Origin: Bacteroidota bacterium
GTDB lineage: Bacteria; Bacteroidota; Bacteroidia; B-17B0; Aurantibacillaceae
Direction of reading: 5' to 3'
Assembly: GCA_021323535.1 (NCBI GenBank)
Contig: JAJONO010000020.1
Location: 1 to 64,000, forward strand
DNA length: 64,000 nt
Made by a program: the position numbers and the translations under genes. Below are positions 1 to 7,536 of the stretch, one piece after another; position 1 is the first letter of the stretch; each line of letters begins with the position of its first letter. The notes beneath the pieces were generated by a model. It was not told where the DNA came from. It saw nothing but the letters and a program-made list of their open reading frames with translations, and did no database searches.

Positions 1-326
1 GCTGTGGAATTGTATTGCATCAATTCATCCCATTCGTACAATGCGCCATAAGCAGGAAGTTTAGAAGGATCGCCATTGGGCGCGTACTTTTCAGCAATGT
101 TGTTGTTGGTCATGTCATAATGCGTTGTTGTACTGGTGTTACTGTTGATGGTTGTTCCGTAATTAAGATTCTGTTTCATCCAGCAGGCAGTTCCGATTAA
201 AACAGTCGCGTATTTTTTTCCATCACGGGTATCAATTAATGTATCTCCGCAATTGAATGTTTGTGAGATGACTTTTACACTCACAAATAAAAGAACCACT
301 GAAATGAATTGTAAATTTATTTTCAT
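1..326 (-). CDS. FISUMP-type secreted protein (partial, C-terminal part outside window)
   Basis: The reading frame is open from an ATG at 326 down to base 1, giving about 108 residues. It starts with a signal peptide (MKINLQFISVVLLFVSVKVI, cut near SQ). Next comes a stretch with DTRDGKKYATVLIGTACWM and QNLNYGT, then YGALYEWDE. This order (D-x-RDG-x-x-Y-x-T-V-x-IG-x-x-CWM-x-x-NL) is the hallmark of the Fibrobacter succinogenes major paralogous domain, common in secreted Bacteroidota and Fibrobacter surface proteins of unknown function. The rest, and any T9SS tail, lies beyond the left edge. The next gene (caspase-like) is on the same strand but 175 bases away across a palindromic repeat, so this gene is probably transcribed separately. 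Confidence 0.8.
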   Translation of the reverse strand, partial: MKINLQFISVVLLFVSVKVISQTFNCGDTLIDTRDGKKYATVLIGTACWMKQNLNYGTTINSNTSTTTHYDMTNNNIAEKYAPNGDPSKLPAYGALYEWDELMQYNST

Positions 327-410
327 GGGATTTTTCTTTTGAAGATATAAAGAAGAAAAGTAACGGAAAGTAGCTTGTATACATTCAACGGATTTCTGTA
401 GACGTAATTA

Positions 411-491
411 TTTCTCGCAGAGTTGCGCTAAGCTGAATGTGCTAATTTCTCAGCGTGTCTCTGCGGAAACTCTGCGGGCCTCTGCGAGAAA
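411..491. repeat. Intergenic inverted repeat, CTCTGCG family
   Basis: A perfect 12-bp inverted repeat, tttctcgcagag at 411-422 and ctctgcgagaaa at 480-491, encloses further partial copies of the word TCTCTGCGG. It lies in the 175-bp gap between two minus-strand genes, just after the stop of the caspase-like gene. Related words recur at 22702-22747. It could form a long hairpin in RNA, but there is no U-tract, so it is not a standard terminator. Confidence 0.7.
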
Positions 492-501
492 ACCGGCGTG
501 T

Positions 502-3500
502 TTACCAAAGCTCATAATCCAGCACCATGTTCTCCATCCTGTATGTCGGCATCTGTTTTCCTTCCGAGAGTTTGTATACTTCTTCGGCCACAAATTTCTG
601 AAGTTCACTCAGCATGATCTTTTGATCCGCATTCTGATCCGCTTCCAGCTTTTTCAAACCACGAAGTAAACAATGTGTAAATAATCCGTTGTTCCATTTC
701 TCTCCTTCAAACGCAGCTTCAGTTCCTCCCGCAGAAGAAATAATGGTTGCCCCGGAATTTTGTCTTAAATCGGAGAACACTGTTTTTGAAAGCTCGAGCG
801 CCGTGCTTTGTGCAAACACGCTTCCCGCAACACGCACCGAACGGCCTGTATCTTTTCCATCTTTTTTCTCAGGACTGAGGATCACGTCTTCATCATCGAC
901 TTCTCCGCTGAAACAGGCGTCGATGAACATAAGTTTACGAATCGGTTTCATATCCTTAAATGTTTTTTCGAATGATTTATAGGCTACAGAATTTATTTTT
1001 GGATCCGTAAAATCGGTGTAATATGTTGGAAAATAATAACTGAGATCAGAATCGAGATAACCATGCCCGGCGAAGAACACCATTACCACATCATTAATTC
1101 CTGCTTTGGAAAAAAAAGCGCTCAGGGTTTTCATAGAATCTACGGTAAAACTCTGATTGTACATTTTTTTTACCTGCACGGACTTAAATGACTTTGAATT
1201 CGCCATGGTATTGGCCACGTCGTTTGCGTCTTTTATAGCGTATGCGAGATCGTAATTGTTGTTCTTGAATTTTTCGCTGGCGATGACAACAAGATACAGA
1301 TCGGGTTTTACAAGGTTGGTGTTATTGTAGAAACGATTAATGTGCGGACTTTCCAATCCTTGTTCATCTTTAACAATAAACTCAAAACGATTTATTCCTG
1401 AAGACGTTTCGAAACTCAGTTCAGAATCAAAACGTGAACTTTGTCCTTCCTTAATTTCTTCGCTGTGAATTAACGTTCCGTTATTATATACTTCAAGTGT
1501 TTTAAGTTTATTTTGCCCTTTGTTGGCGGCAACAGTAATATTGACCCAACCCGGTTTACTTTCCTTTAAAACAACATTCTGAAGCGTTGGCAGGGTCGCA
1601 AAATTTATTTTTGTATCGGGCTTCAATCCAAGTAACCGCATACGTTTTAGGTAAGCTGTTTCATAAGCTTTGATGAGAAGTGTGTCGCTGCAATTGAACA
1701 TTTTTAAAACCTTATGGGGCTGGTTTAAATAAGCGTCAAACTGATCGAAACTGAAAATTTCGGATTGATATTTAAAACGAATGTTCTTAATGAACTCTTT
1801 CGATCCGAGATAATGAAGATCTTTTGTTATAAGAAAAAAATTATCCTTGTCGGCATTGGCCAATTGACCCATGATCTGGCGTTTTTCAAGATCAACAAAG
1901 GTAGCGAGGGAATTTACCACACTGGTGATGATTAATTTTTTGGAGCCTTCAATGAAAAAACATTTTGGTATCGCGAATCGGGAATCGCTAAGGTCTATCA
2001 GTTCTTCACCGGCTTCATTGAATACTTTAAAATATTTTCCCATGGGCTCCACCAGTGCAAAATACTTTCCCGTTTCGCTGGTGTAATGGTAACTCATAAT
2101 ATCTTTTGTAGTTGCGAGAGGCCTGGTAAATAATTCTTTTCCGCTTCCCAGTTCATACTCCGAATAAACAGATTGTTTATCCTCATAGTTTGTCATATCG
2201 TATTTGACATACCACACACCAACATTTTTTCCATTGTTCTTTATTTTAAAATCATAAGGAAAATACGTTTCGGCGTAATCCATCGCTACTTGTTTTGTTG
2301 CCATGTCGATTTTCACCAATGCGTTCGTCGGCATTTCTACTTCATAACCGTTCACCTTTTTTTTCTTTTTGATCTGGCTGAAAGTTAAAACGCTCTTTTC
2401 ATCTTCACTGATCATCACACGAGCCGACACTGACCATGTTTCGCTTTCATATTCTACTTTTTTTGTCTTACGGTTCACAATTTTATACTTCGCTGCGTCG
2501 GGAACAAAAACAAGATTTTTCGTAAAATTAATTACCTGGTACAATGGCGTTGCTGCGAGCGAATACATGCCCGTGTATTTTTCTTCCTCCATTGTTTTAA
2601 GATTAATGATGTAAATATTCTGATAATCGCAATAATAAAACTCCCCATTCATAAATCCTGAAATAAAAGAATACACACCTTTCTTGATCACCTTCGTGTA
2701 TTTCTTTTTCTGAATATTGTAAATAGAAAGATTCAGCGTCTTCATATTGGTACCGGAGTTCACCACAACTTCAGAATCATTTAAAAAGAAAACATTGGTA
2801 ATAAAAGACGAATCCTTTCCTGAAATGTCTTTGAGCTCGGCGTATTTTGTAAAATTCTTAAGATCCCAGAAGAAGCCTGATGAGGTAGAGTTAGTGTAAA
2901 GCCAGCGGTTATTCGGACTGATACTTGCCGCTGAAATAGGATTTCCCATGGCGACACGCTCCGATATTAATTTCATTCCATCAGGATCGTAAACACGCAA
3001 TGCTTTATAGGAGGTGTATCCGTTACACAGCACCCTGTTTCCCGCCAAAGAAAACTTAAGGTTGCTCACTACTGTTTTATACGAGCTAGTCAGTTTTTTT
3101 GTTTTCAAATCAATGAACTTTACTCCTTTTGAAGTGGCGTAGGCAACCATGCCGGATTTAGCATGATAATCAATATCAAAAACATATTCATCGGGAAGGA
3201 AATTGATCGTATCAAACTTTGTAATGGCGTTACGTTTATTAATGTCTTTCAGAGTTTCTTTATCGTAACCATACATCGTGTAATCCACTCTTGGCAAACG
3301 CACCTCATGTACTACTTTTTCTTTTACAAGATCAAGAACAAAATATTTATCAATAGCAAAACCAAACAGGAGTGAATCGCGAAGATTTAATTTAGCCATG
3401 GAGTTGGTGTTGGCAAGTACCGTATACGTTTTTGAAAGATCGGTGAGCGATTGTTTTACAATGGCTGACACGGTACCTGAACTTTTCGCGAGAACAGCTT

Positions 3501-4056
3501 CACCGGTTTTATAATAAGGAAGAGCGTGAATCACATAATCTGTTACAGGAAAAGCGTGAGAGGCGGTCACTGTTTTTTTAGTAATATCATATAACATGGA
3601 AAACGAAGAGATATTAATATACATTTCATCCTGTTTACCGGTAAAGAAACATCCACCGATCGGCATCGCCCCGTAATATTCAGTACCCGGAAGTCCTTTT
3701 AAAAGTTCGGCGGTAGTTGTTTTAAAAAGCAACTGGAGTTTTTGGTTAACGAAGGAGAACACCATCATTTCATTACTAATGGCGACGGAAATATATTTTC
3801 CGTCTCTACTTACCGAAAGACATTTCACGCCATAGCTCAGTTCATATTCATCAATTACTTCGGATGTTTCGGTGTTATAAATAGCCAGGGAATTGGCAGC
3901 TACCACAAAAAATTTTTCTCCGGGGAGGAACTGAATGAGATCATAATAAGAATAAGCAATTTCTTTAGGAATGATAATTTTGACGTCCTTTAGCTGAGAA
4001 AAGCCAGAAAATCCCGAAAAAAGGGCAAAAAGTATAAAAAAAAGGCGTTTAAGCAT
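502..4056 (-). CDS. Secreted beta-propeller protein with C-terminal caspase-like (peptidase C14) domain
   Basis: The protein has 1184 residues from the ATG at 4056. That start gives a clean signal peptide (MLKRLFFILFALFSGFSGFSQ). The longer open frame to 4275 would overlap rpmI and has no signal. Roughly residues 30-650 show WD40/YVTN-like short beta repeats. Residues about 919-1184 form a caspase fold: VMVFFAGHGY supplies the catalytic His (about 998) and MFIDACFSGE the catalytic Cys (about 1048). The family comprises cysteine endopeptidases (metacaspase or caspase-like) with varied bacterial roles. No T9SS tail is seen, so a periplasmic location is likely. The gene is divergent from rpmI-rplT with a 126-bp gap. 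The propeller may sense or bind a partner, but its substrate is unknown. Confidence 0.85.
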   Translation of the reverse strand: MLKRLFFILFALFSGFSGFSQLKDVKIIIPKEIAYSYYDLIQFLPGEKFFVVAANSLAIYNTETSEVIDEYELSYGVKCLSVSRDGKYISVAISNEMMVFSFVNQKLQLLFKTTTAELLKGLPGTEYYGAMPIGGCFFTGKQDEMYINISSFSMLYDITKKTVTASHAFPVTDYVIHALPYYKTGEAVLAKSSGTVSAIVKQSLTDLSKTYTVLANTNSMAKLNLRDSLLFGFAIDKYFVLDLVKEKVVHEVRLPRVDYTMYGYDKETLKDINKRNAITKFDTINFLPDEYVFDIDYHAKSGMVAYATSKGVKFIDLKTKKLTSSYKTVVSNLKFSLAGNRVLCNGYTSYKALRVYDPDGMKLISERVAMGNPISAASISPNNRWLYTNSTSSGFFWDLKNFTKYAELKDISGKDSSFITNVFFLNDSEVVVNSGTNMKTLNLSIYNIQKKKYTKVIKKGVYSFISGFMNGEFYYCDYQNIYIINLKTMEEEKYTGMYSLAATPLYQVINFTKNLVFVPDAAKYKIVNRKTKKVEYESETWSVSARVMISEDEKSVLTFSQIKKKKKVNGYEVEMPTNALVKIDMATKQVAMDYAETYFPYDFKIKNNGKNVGVWYVKYDMTNYEDKQSVYSEYELGSGKELFTRPLATTKDIMSYHYTSETGKYFALVEPMGKYFKVFNEAGEELIDLSDSRFAIPKCFFIEGSKKLIITSVVNSLATFVDLEKRQIMGQLANADKDNFFLITKDLHYLGSKEFIKNIRFKYQSEIFSFDQFDAYLNQPHKVLKMFNCSDTLLIKAYETAYLKRMRLLGLKPDTKINFATLPTLQNVVLKESKPGWVNITVAANKGQNKLKTLEVYNNGTLIHSEEIKEGQSSRFDSELSFETSSGINRFEFIVKDEQGLESPHINRFYNNTNLVKPDLYLVVIASEKFKNNNYDLAYAIKDANDVANTMANSKSFKSVQVKKMYNQSFTVDSMKTLSAFFSKAGINDVVMVFFAGHGYLDSDLSYYFPTYYTDFTDPKINSVAYKSFEKTFKDMKPIRKLMFIDACFSGEVDDEDVILSPEKKDGKDTGRSVRVAGSVFAQSTALELSKTVFSDLRQNSGATIISSAGGTEAAFEGEKWNNGLFTHCLLRGLKKLEADQNADQKIMLSELQKFVAEEVYKLSEGKQMPTYRMENMVLDYELW

Positions 4057-4129
4057 AAGGTTAAAAGTATGTATTTTTGACCTAAAATGTCTAAAAGCTC
4101 TAAAAATGAGCTTGTTTTTGGCTGTTTTA

Positions 4130-4160
4130 TTTGCCGGTTCGCGGATTATCACTATCTTTG
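4130..4160 (+). promoter_or_regulatory. Bacteroidota-type promoter of rpmI-rplT
   Basis: TTTG at 4130-4133 and TATCTTTG at 4153-4160 are separated by 19 bases. This is an exact fit to the Bacteroidota primary-sigma consensus TTTG-N19-TAnnTTTG. The rpmI start codon lies 22 bases downstream. Confidence 0.75.
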
Positions 4161-4182
4161 CCATCCTTAAAAAAATGTACAG

Positions 4183-4377
4183 ATGCCAAAAATGAAAACT
4201 AATTCCAGCGCTAAAAAGCGTTTTAGCCTGACTGGAAGCGGTAAAATTAAAAGGAAAAAGGCCTACAAACGCCACATCTTAACTAAAAAAGAAAAAGACC
4301 GTAAACGCGGTTTAGCTAAGAGCGGACTTGTTAGCAAGGAAGATACTCCTAACGTGAAATTCATGTTAGCTATCTAA
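4183..4377 (+). CDS. rpmI: 50S ribosomal protein L35 (bL35)
   Basis: The 64-residue basic protein begins [14 protein letters not shown] and contains [14 protein letters not shown], the standard L35 signature. Length and start match the family. It forms part of the large ribosomal subunit. rplT follows after 138 bases, the usual gene order. The usual upstream partner infC (IF-3) is absent: a caspase-like gene on the opposite strand lies there instead, and an own promoter is visible at 4130-4160. Confidence 0.97.
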   Translation: MPKMKTNSSAKKRFSLTGSGKIKRKKAYKRHILTKKEKDRKRGLAKSGLVSKEDTPNVKFMLAI

Positions 4378-4474
4378 CGAAAAACCTTTAAGATTATCGA
4401 GATCGGTTAATTAAACAAATGTTTAACCCGGGTTTTAGTAACAAAGTCTTGAAAAAGCGCTAAAATCCAAAGCA

Positions 4475-4494
4475 GGTGAAGAACAAACTTCACC
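4475..4494 (+). promoter_or_regulatory. Small hairpin in the rpmI-rplT gap
   Basis: ggtgaag (4475-4481) and cttcacc (4488-4494) form a perfect 7-bp stem with a 6-base loop, 21 bases before the rplT start and with no U-tract. It may influence rplT translation or mark an autoregulatory leader. That role is inference only. Confidence 0.35.
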
Positions 4495-4515
4495 AGATTA
4501 AAAAAAAGAAAAGAA

Positions 4516-4860
4516 ATGCCACGTTCAGTCAACCATGTAGCCAGCAGGGCTCGCAGAAAAAAAATCCTCAACCTTACGAAAGGTTACTGGGGAGCAAGAG
4601 GTAATGTTTGGACCATTGCCAAAAACACATTAGAAAAAGGTTTAACTTATGCTTACCGCGACAGAAAAAACAAGAAACGCAGCATGCGTGGATTGTGGAT
4701 CCAGCGTATTAACGCAGGTGTTCGTGAGCACGGAATGAGTTATTCAGAATTCATCGGTAAATTAAATGCCAAAGGTTTACAATTGAACCGTAAAGTATTA
4801 GCTGATTTAGCCATGAACCATCCTGAAGCTTTCGCCGCAGTGGTGAATCAAGTGAAATAA
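4516..4860 (+). CDS. rplT: 50S ribosomal protein L20 (bL20)
   Basis: The 114-residue protein begins [20 protein letters not shown] and continues with [15 protein letters not shown] and [10 protein letters not shown], diagnostic for L20. L20 binds 23S rRNA early in assembly and, in other phyla, represses its own operon. It is co-directional with rpmI and followed by a strong intrinsic terminator, so the transcript is most likely rpmI-rplT only. Confidence 0.97.
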   Translation: MPRSVNHVASRARRKKILNLTKGYWGARGNVWTIAKNTLEKGLTYAYRDRKNKKRSMRGLWIQRINAGVREHGMSYSEFIGKLNAKGLQLNRKVLADLAMNHPEAFAAVVNQVK

Positions 4861-4890
4861 ACAACTTACTAACAGTTAAAAATAACGTAG

Positions 4891-4917
4891 AAAAGACGCC
4901 TCAAAAAGGCGTTTTTT
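4891..4917 (+). terminator. Intrinsic terminator of rpmI-rplT
   Basis: acgcct (4896-4901), loop caaaa, aggcgt (4907-4912), then a run of T to 4917. It sits 35 bases after the rplT stop. Confidence 0.85.
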
Positions 4918-5024
4918 CTGCTTTTGGGACTGCAACATTAAAGTCCTTATTTGGATAATTTAACGTTAGTGTATAAACCAAATCGCTTAATTTGCAGTAT
5001 ATAAATGTGAAGGAGGCAAAAATT

Positions 5025-5180
5025 ATGAAAGCTAAAGCATCACCAAAAAGAGCAGAGATCAAGGGTAGCACATACCTTGTGAAATTGCGTATAGATAGAA
5101 GAACAGTTATTACTGTAAGAAATAAGGAAAGCTTAAAGAACTGGAAAGCTAAGTATCCTGAAGCGGTTGAAGTACTTTAA
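5025..5180 (+). CDS. Small basic protein of unknown function (51 aa)
   Basis: The sequence aaggagg at 5009-5015, ten bases upstream, is an unusually strong Shine-Dalgarno for this genome and decides the ATG at 5025 over an upstream in-frame start. The protein is Lys/Arg-rich (KAKASPKRAEIKGSTYLVKL) and ends PEAVEVL. It shows no signal peptide or membrane segment. The pattern of alternating hydrophobic and basic residues (STYLVKLRIDRRTVITV) suggests two or three beta strands. It sits alone between rplT and corA on opposite strands. I do not recognise a family. The strong ribosome site suggests it is translated well. Confidence 0.6.
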   Translation: MKAKASPKRAEIKGSTYLVKLRIDRRTVITVRNKESLKNWKAKYPEAVEVL

Positions 5181-5185
5181 TTGTA

Positions 5186-6229
5186 CTACATCCATTTCTT
5201 TCTTTTGAAATACAAGATCAGTCCTATGATCACTGACAACATTACGCCCCACGTGATATAATATCCGTAGGGCGTTTTTAATTCCGGCATGTTGTCGAAG
5301 TTCATGCCATAAACTCCTGCAATAAACGTAACGGGAATAAAAATACTGCTCATGATCGTGAGCACTTTCATTACTTCATTCATTTTATTCGCGTTTGAAC
5401 TAATGTGAATGTCCATAATGCCACTCAATAAATCTCTGTAAGTCTCCACTGTATCGATGATCCTGGTTGTATGATCCTGTAAGTCGCGCAAAAATATCTG
5501 CGTGTTATCAGAGATCAGTGTATTCTCCGTTCTGATAAGATTACTCACCATGTCCCTGAGCGGCCATACCTGTTTGCGAAGATAAATCACTTCGCGTTTA
5601 AGATTGTATAATTCAACGAGCGATTCTTTTTTCGGTTCACTCATAATTTCTTCTTCGATCACTTCCACCTTATCCCCTATTCGCTCAATCGCGTTGAAAT
5701 AACAGTCCACCACGGCGTCCATCAATGCATAAAATAAATAATCGGCGCCGAGTTTTCTAACACGTCCTTTATTCTGTCGTAACCTGTTCCTGATAATATC
5801 AAAAGCATCTCCCCCGGTTGGTTCCTGGAAAGAAATTACGGTATTCTCCAGTAATACGAGCGATAACTGTTCTGAATGTACATCTGATTCATACGAGATC
5901 ATTTTCATGATCGTAAGAACGTAGTTATCGTAATCTTCGAATTTCGGGCGTTGATCAACATGCACAATATCTTCCATTGTAAGCGGATGGAGATTGTAAT
6001 GCTTACCGATTTTTTCGATCATGGCCGTGTTGTGAACACCTTCCACATTGATCCACTTGATCATGTTGGGTTTTACCTGTGACAAACAATCCGACAGATC
6101 ATAAAACTCTTCTTCAATCAATTCATTATCGTTGAATTCAATAAGATTGATTTTAATCCTCGTACCGGTTTGTTCGCCGTTATAGAACAAGGTTCCCGGA
6201 GGTGCACCTATGTCATGGAATTTACTCAT
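5186..6229 (-). CDS. corA: CorA family magnesium/cobalt channel
   Basis: CorA is a homopentameric inner-membrane channel for Mg2+ (also Co2+ or Ni2+). The 347-residue protein has a long soluble N-terminal part (residues 1-285) ending in a helix-rich stalk. Two C-terminal membrane segments follow, separated by the selectivity signature YGMNF. The tail ends in basic residues (YFKRKKWM), as expected. I chose the ATG at 6229, which overlaps the rsmI stop by eight bases (ATGAGTAA). A start at 6262 would overlap further. The short overlap implies translational coupling with rsmI, which is functionally unrelated. Confidence 0.9.
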   Translation of the reverse strand: MSKFHDIGAPPGTLFYNGEQTGTRIKINLIEFNDNELIEEEFYDLSDCLSQVKPNMIKWINVEGVHNTAMIEKIGKHYNLHPLTMEDIVHVDQRPKFEDYDNYVLTIMKMISYESDVHSEQLSLVLLENTVISFQEPTGGDAFDIIRNRLRQNKGRVRKLGADYLFYALMDAVVDCYFNAIERIGDKVEVIEEEIMSEPKKESLVELYNLKREVIYLRKQVWPLRDMVSNLIRTENTLISDNTQIFLRDLQDHTTRIIDTVETYRDLLSGIMDIHISSNANKMNEVMKVLTIMSSIFIPVTFIAGVYGMNFDNMPELKTPYGYYITWGVMLSVIIGLILYFKRKKWM

Positions 6230-6917
6230 CTTCGTTTTCTTCTTTGGATGAACTTCCTTCAACCACCACTACTATTTCTCCCTTAACTGTTTTGGAAGAA
6301 AAATAAGTGATGAGTTCAGTTAATGTACCGCGTTTATTTTCTTCGAACATCTTGCTGAGTTCTCTTGAAACAGACGCTCTTCTTTCGCCGGTAAATTGTT
6401 TTAATTCTTCAAGAAGTTTTACGAGGCGGAAAGGCGATTCGTAAAGAATGAATGTCTTATTTTCCTGAGCCAGCAATTTTAATTTGGTCTGTCTGCCTTT
6501 TTTCTGTGGAAGAAATCCGTAAAAACTGAATTCGTTGCAGGGAAAGCCGCTGTTAACAAGCGCCGGAACAAATGCTGTTGCGCCCGGCAGGGTTGTTACT
6601 TTTACGCCATTTGAAATACTTTCGCGGATAAGTAAAAAACCAGGGTCGGAAATACCAGGGGTTCCGGCATCCGAGACAAGCGCGATATTTTTTCCGGCAT
6701 TAAGCATCGAAATAATTTCTTCCAGAATTTTATGTTCATTATGCTGATGATACGATTTGAGCGTTTTCTCGATCTGAAGATGTTTTAACAGAAAAAGAGT
6801 GGTACGGGTATCTTCGGCAAGAATAACATCTACGGATTTGAGAATATTAATTGCCCTCAGTGTAATATCTTCCAGGTTACCAATGGGTGTTGGAACTATA
6901 AATAACTCGCCTTGCAT
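6222..6917 (-). CDS. rsmI: 16S rRNA (cytidine-1402-2'-O)-methyltransferase
   Basis: RsmI uses S-adenosylmethionine to methylate the ribose of C1402 in the ribosomal P site. The 231-residue protein has the full family signature: LFIVPTPIGNLEDITLRA at the N-terminus, LAEDTRTT, the SAM-binding ALVSDAGTPGISDPG, LPGATA and FILYESPFR. It is slightly shorter than the E. coli enzyme (286 residues) because the C-terminal helical extension is missing, which is common in Bacteroidota. It is first in a two-gene unit with corA. Confidence 0.95.
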   Translation of the reverse strand: MQGELFIVPTPIGNLEDITLRAINILKSVDVILAEDTRTTLFLLKHLQIEKTLKSYHQHNEHKILEEIISMLNAGKNIALVSDAGTPGISDPGFLLIRESISNGVKVTTLPGATAFVPALVNSGFPCNEFSFYGFLPQKKGRQTKLKLLAQENKTFILYESPFRLVKLLEELKQFTGERRASVSRELSKMFEENKRGTLTELITYFSSKTVKGEIVVVVEGSSSKEENEDE

Positions 6918-7042
6918 CAGACAATGAAGTTAATCCATAAAAAAGCGTGCCTCCTGCAAGCCTTCAAGAGTTATTCATAGCCTCCTGTTAATGGCTTGGT
7001 ACGAACTTTGAAGCATTAGTTATGGAACCAAACATCGAAACC

Positions 7043-7294
7043 ATGAAAAAGAACATTATTCTTCTTTGTATTTGTATTATTTGCTCTTTATCAATACTGT
7101 CTATGACAATAACCTGGGCCGAGGCCATTCAGGGTATAACAACGACTGAAAACCGTGAAACTCTGCTTTTAAAGAAAGAAATCGGACAAAGAACCTCAGA
7201 AAATATAAGGAGAAGGAATTCATTGATACAGCCCCACACTGTTTCTGTAAAATCTTATGCTTCCTGCTCCCTCATTCAAGTTACAAAACCCTGA
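7043..7294 (+). CDS. Small exported or membrane-anchored protein of unknown function (83 aa)
   Basis: An ATG at 7043 gives a classic signal or anchor sequence (MKKNIILLCICIICSLSILS) followed by about 60 polar residues with many Arg/Glu/Lys. An in-frame ATG at 7022 would add seven residues. No family is recognised and no domain is visible. It is followed 15 bases later by a DUF3606 gene and could share its transcript. Coding status rests on the signal peptide and the gap it fills. Confidence 0.45.
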   Translation: MKKNIILLCICIICSLSILSMTITWAEAIQGITTTENRETLLLKKEIGQRTSENIRRRNSLIQPHTVSVKSYASCSLIQVTKP

Positions 7295-7308
7295 ACCATT
7301 ATTAATTT

Positions 7309-7482
7309 ATGTTTCCTTATAAAATCGATATCAGCACCCTGGATGGCGTGCGTATCAACCTGAACGATAAAAGTGAAGTTGAGTACTGGATCAGAAAACT
7401 AAGCTGTACCCGCGAAGATCTTGAACTGGCTGTAAGAGCGGTTGGAACACTGGCGGAGAATGTGGTGAAGTTTTTACGATAA
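7309..7482 (+). CDS. DUF3606 domain protein (57 aa)
   Basis: The short ORF runs from ATG 7309 to TAA 7480-7482. It reads GVRINLNDKSEVEYWIRKL, then CTREDLELAVRAVG, ending VVKFLR. This matches the DUF3606 pattern (R-x-N-hydrophobic-ND-x-x-E-hydrophobic-x-YW-x-x-x-L-x-C-x-x-x-x-L-x-x-AV-x-x-VG), a small cytosolic domain of unknown function. The family's length is usually 55-65 residues, so this is complete. It is convergent with the histidine kinase gene. Confidence 0.75.
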   Translation: MFPYKIDISTLDGVRINLNDKSEVEYWIRKLSCTREDLELAVRAVGTLAENVVKFLR

Positions 7483-7536
7483 AGCACTCACCATAAAAAA
7501 TATCATCCTGACGAAGGAAGAATGACCGTTTCGCTT

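Noticed and set aside
439-669. Plus-strand ORF of 76 codons opposite the caspase gene end
   Set aside because: Lies antisense to the conserved caspase domain and within a palindromic repeat; no ribosome site or recognisable sequence.
4057-4275. N-terminal extension of the caspase-like ORF
   Set aside because: Overlaps rpmI and its promoter; the internal ATG at 4056 gives a proper signal peptide.
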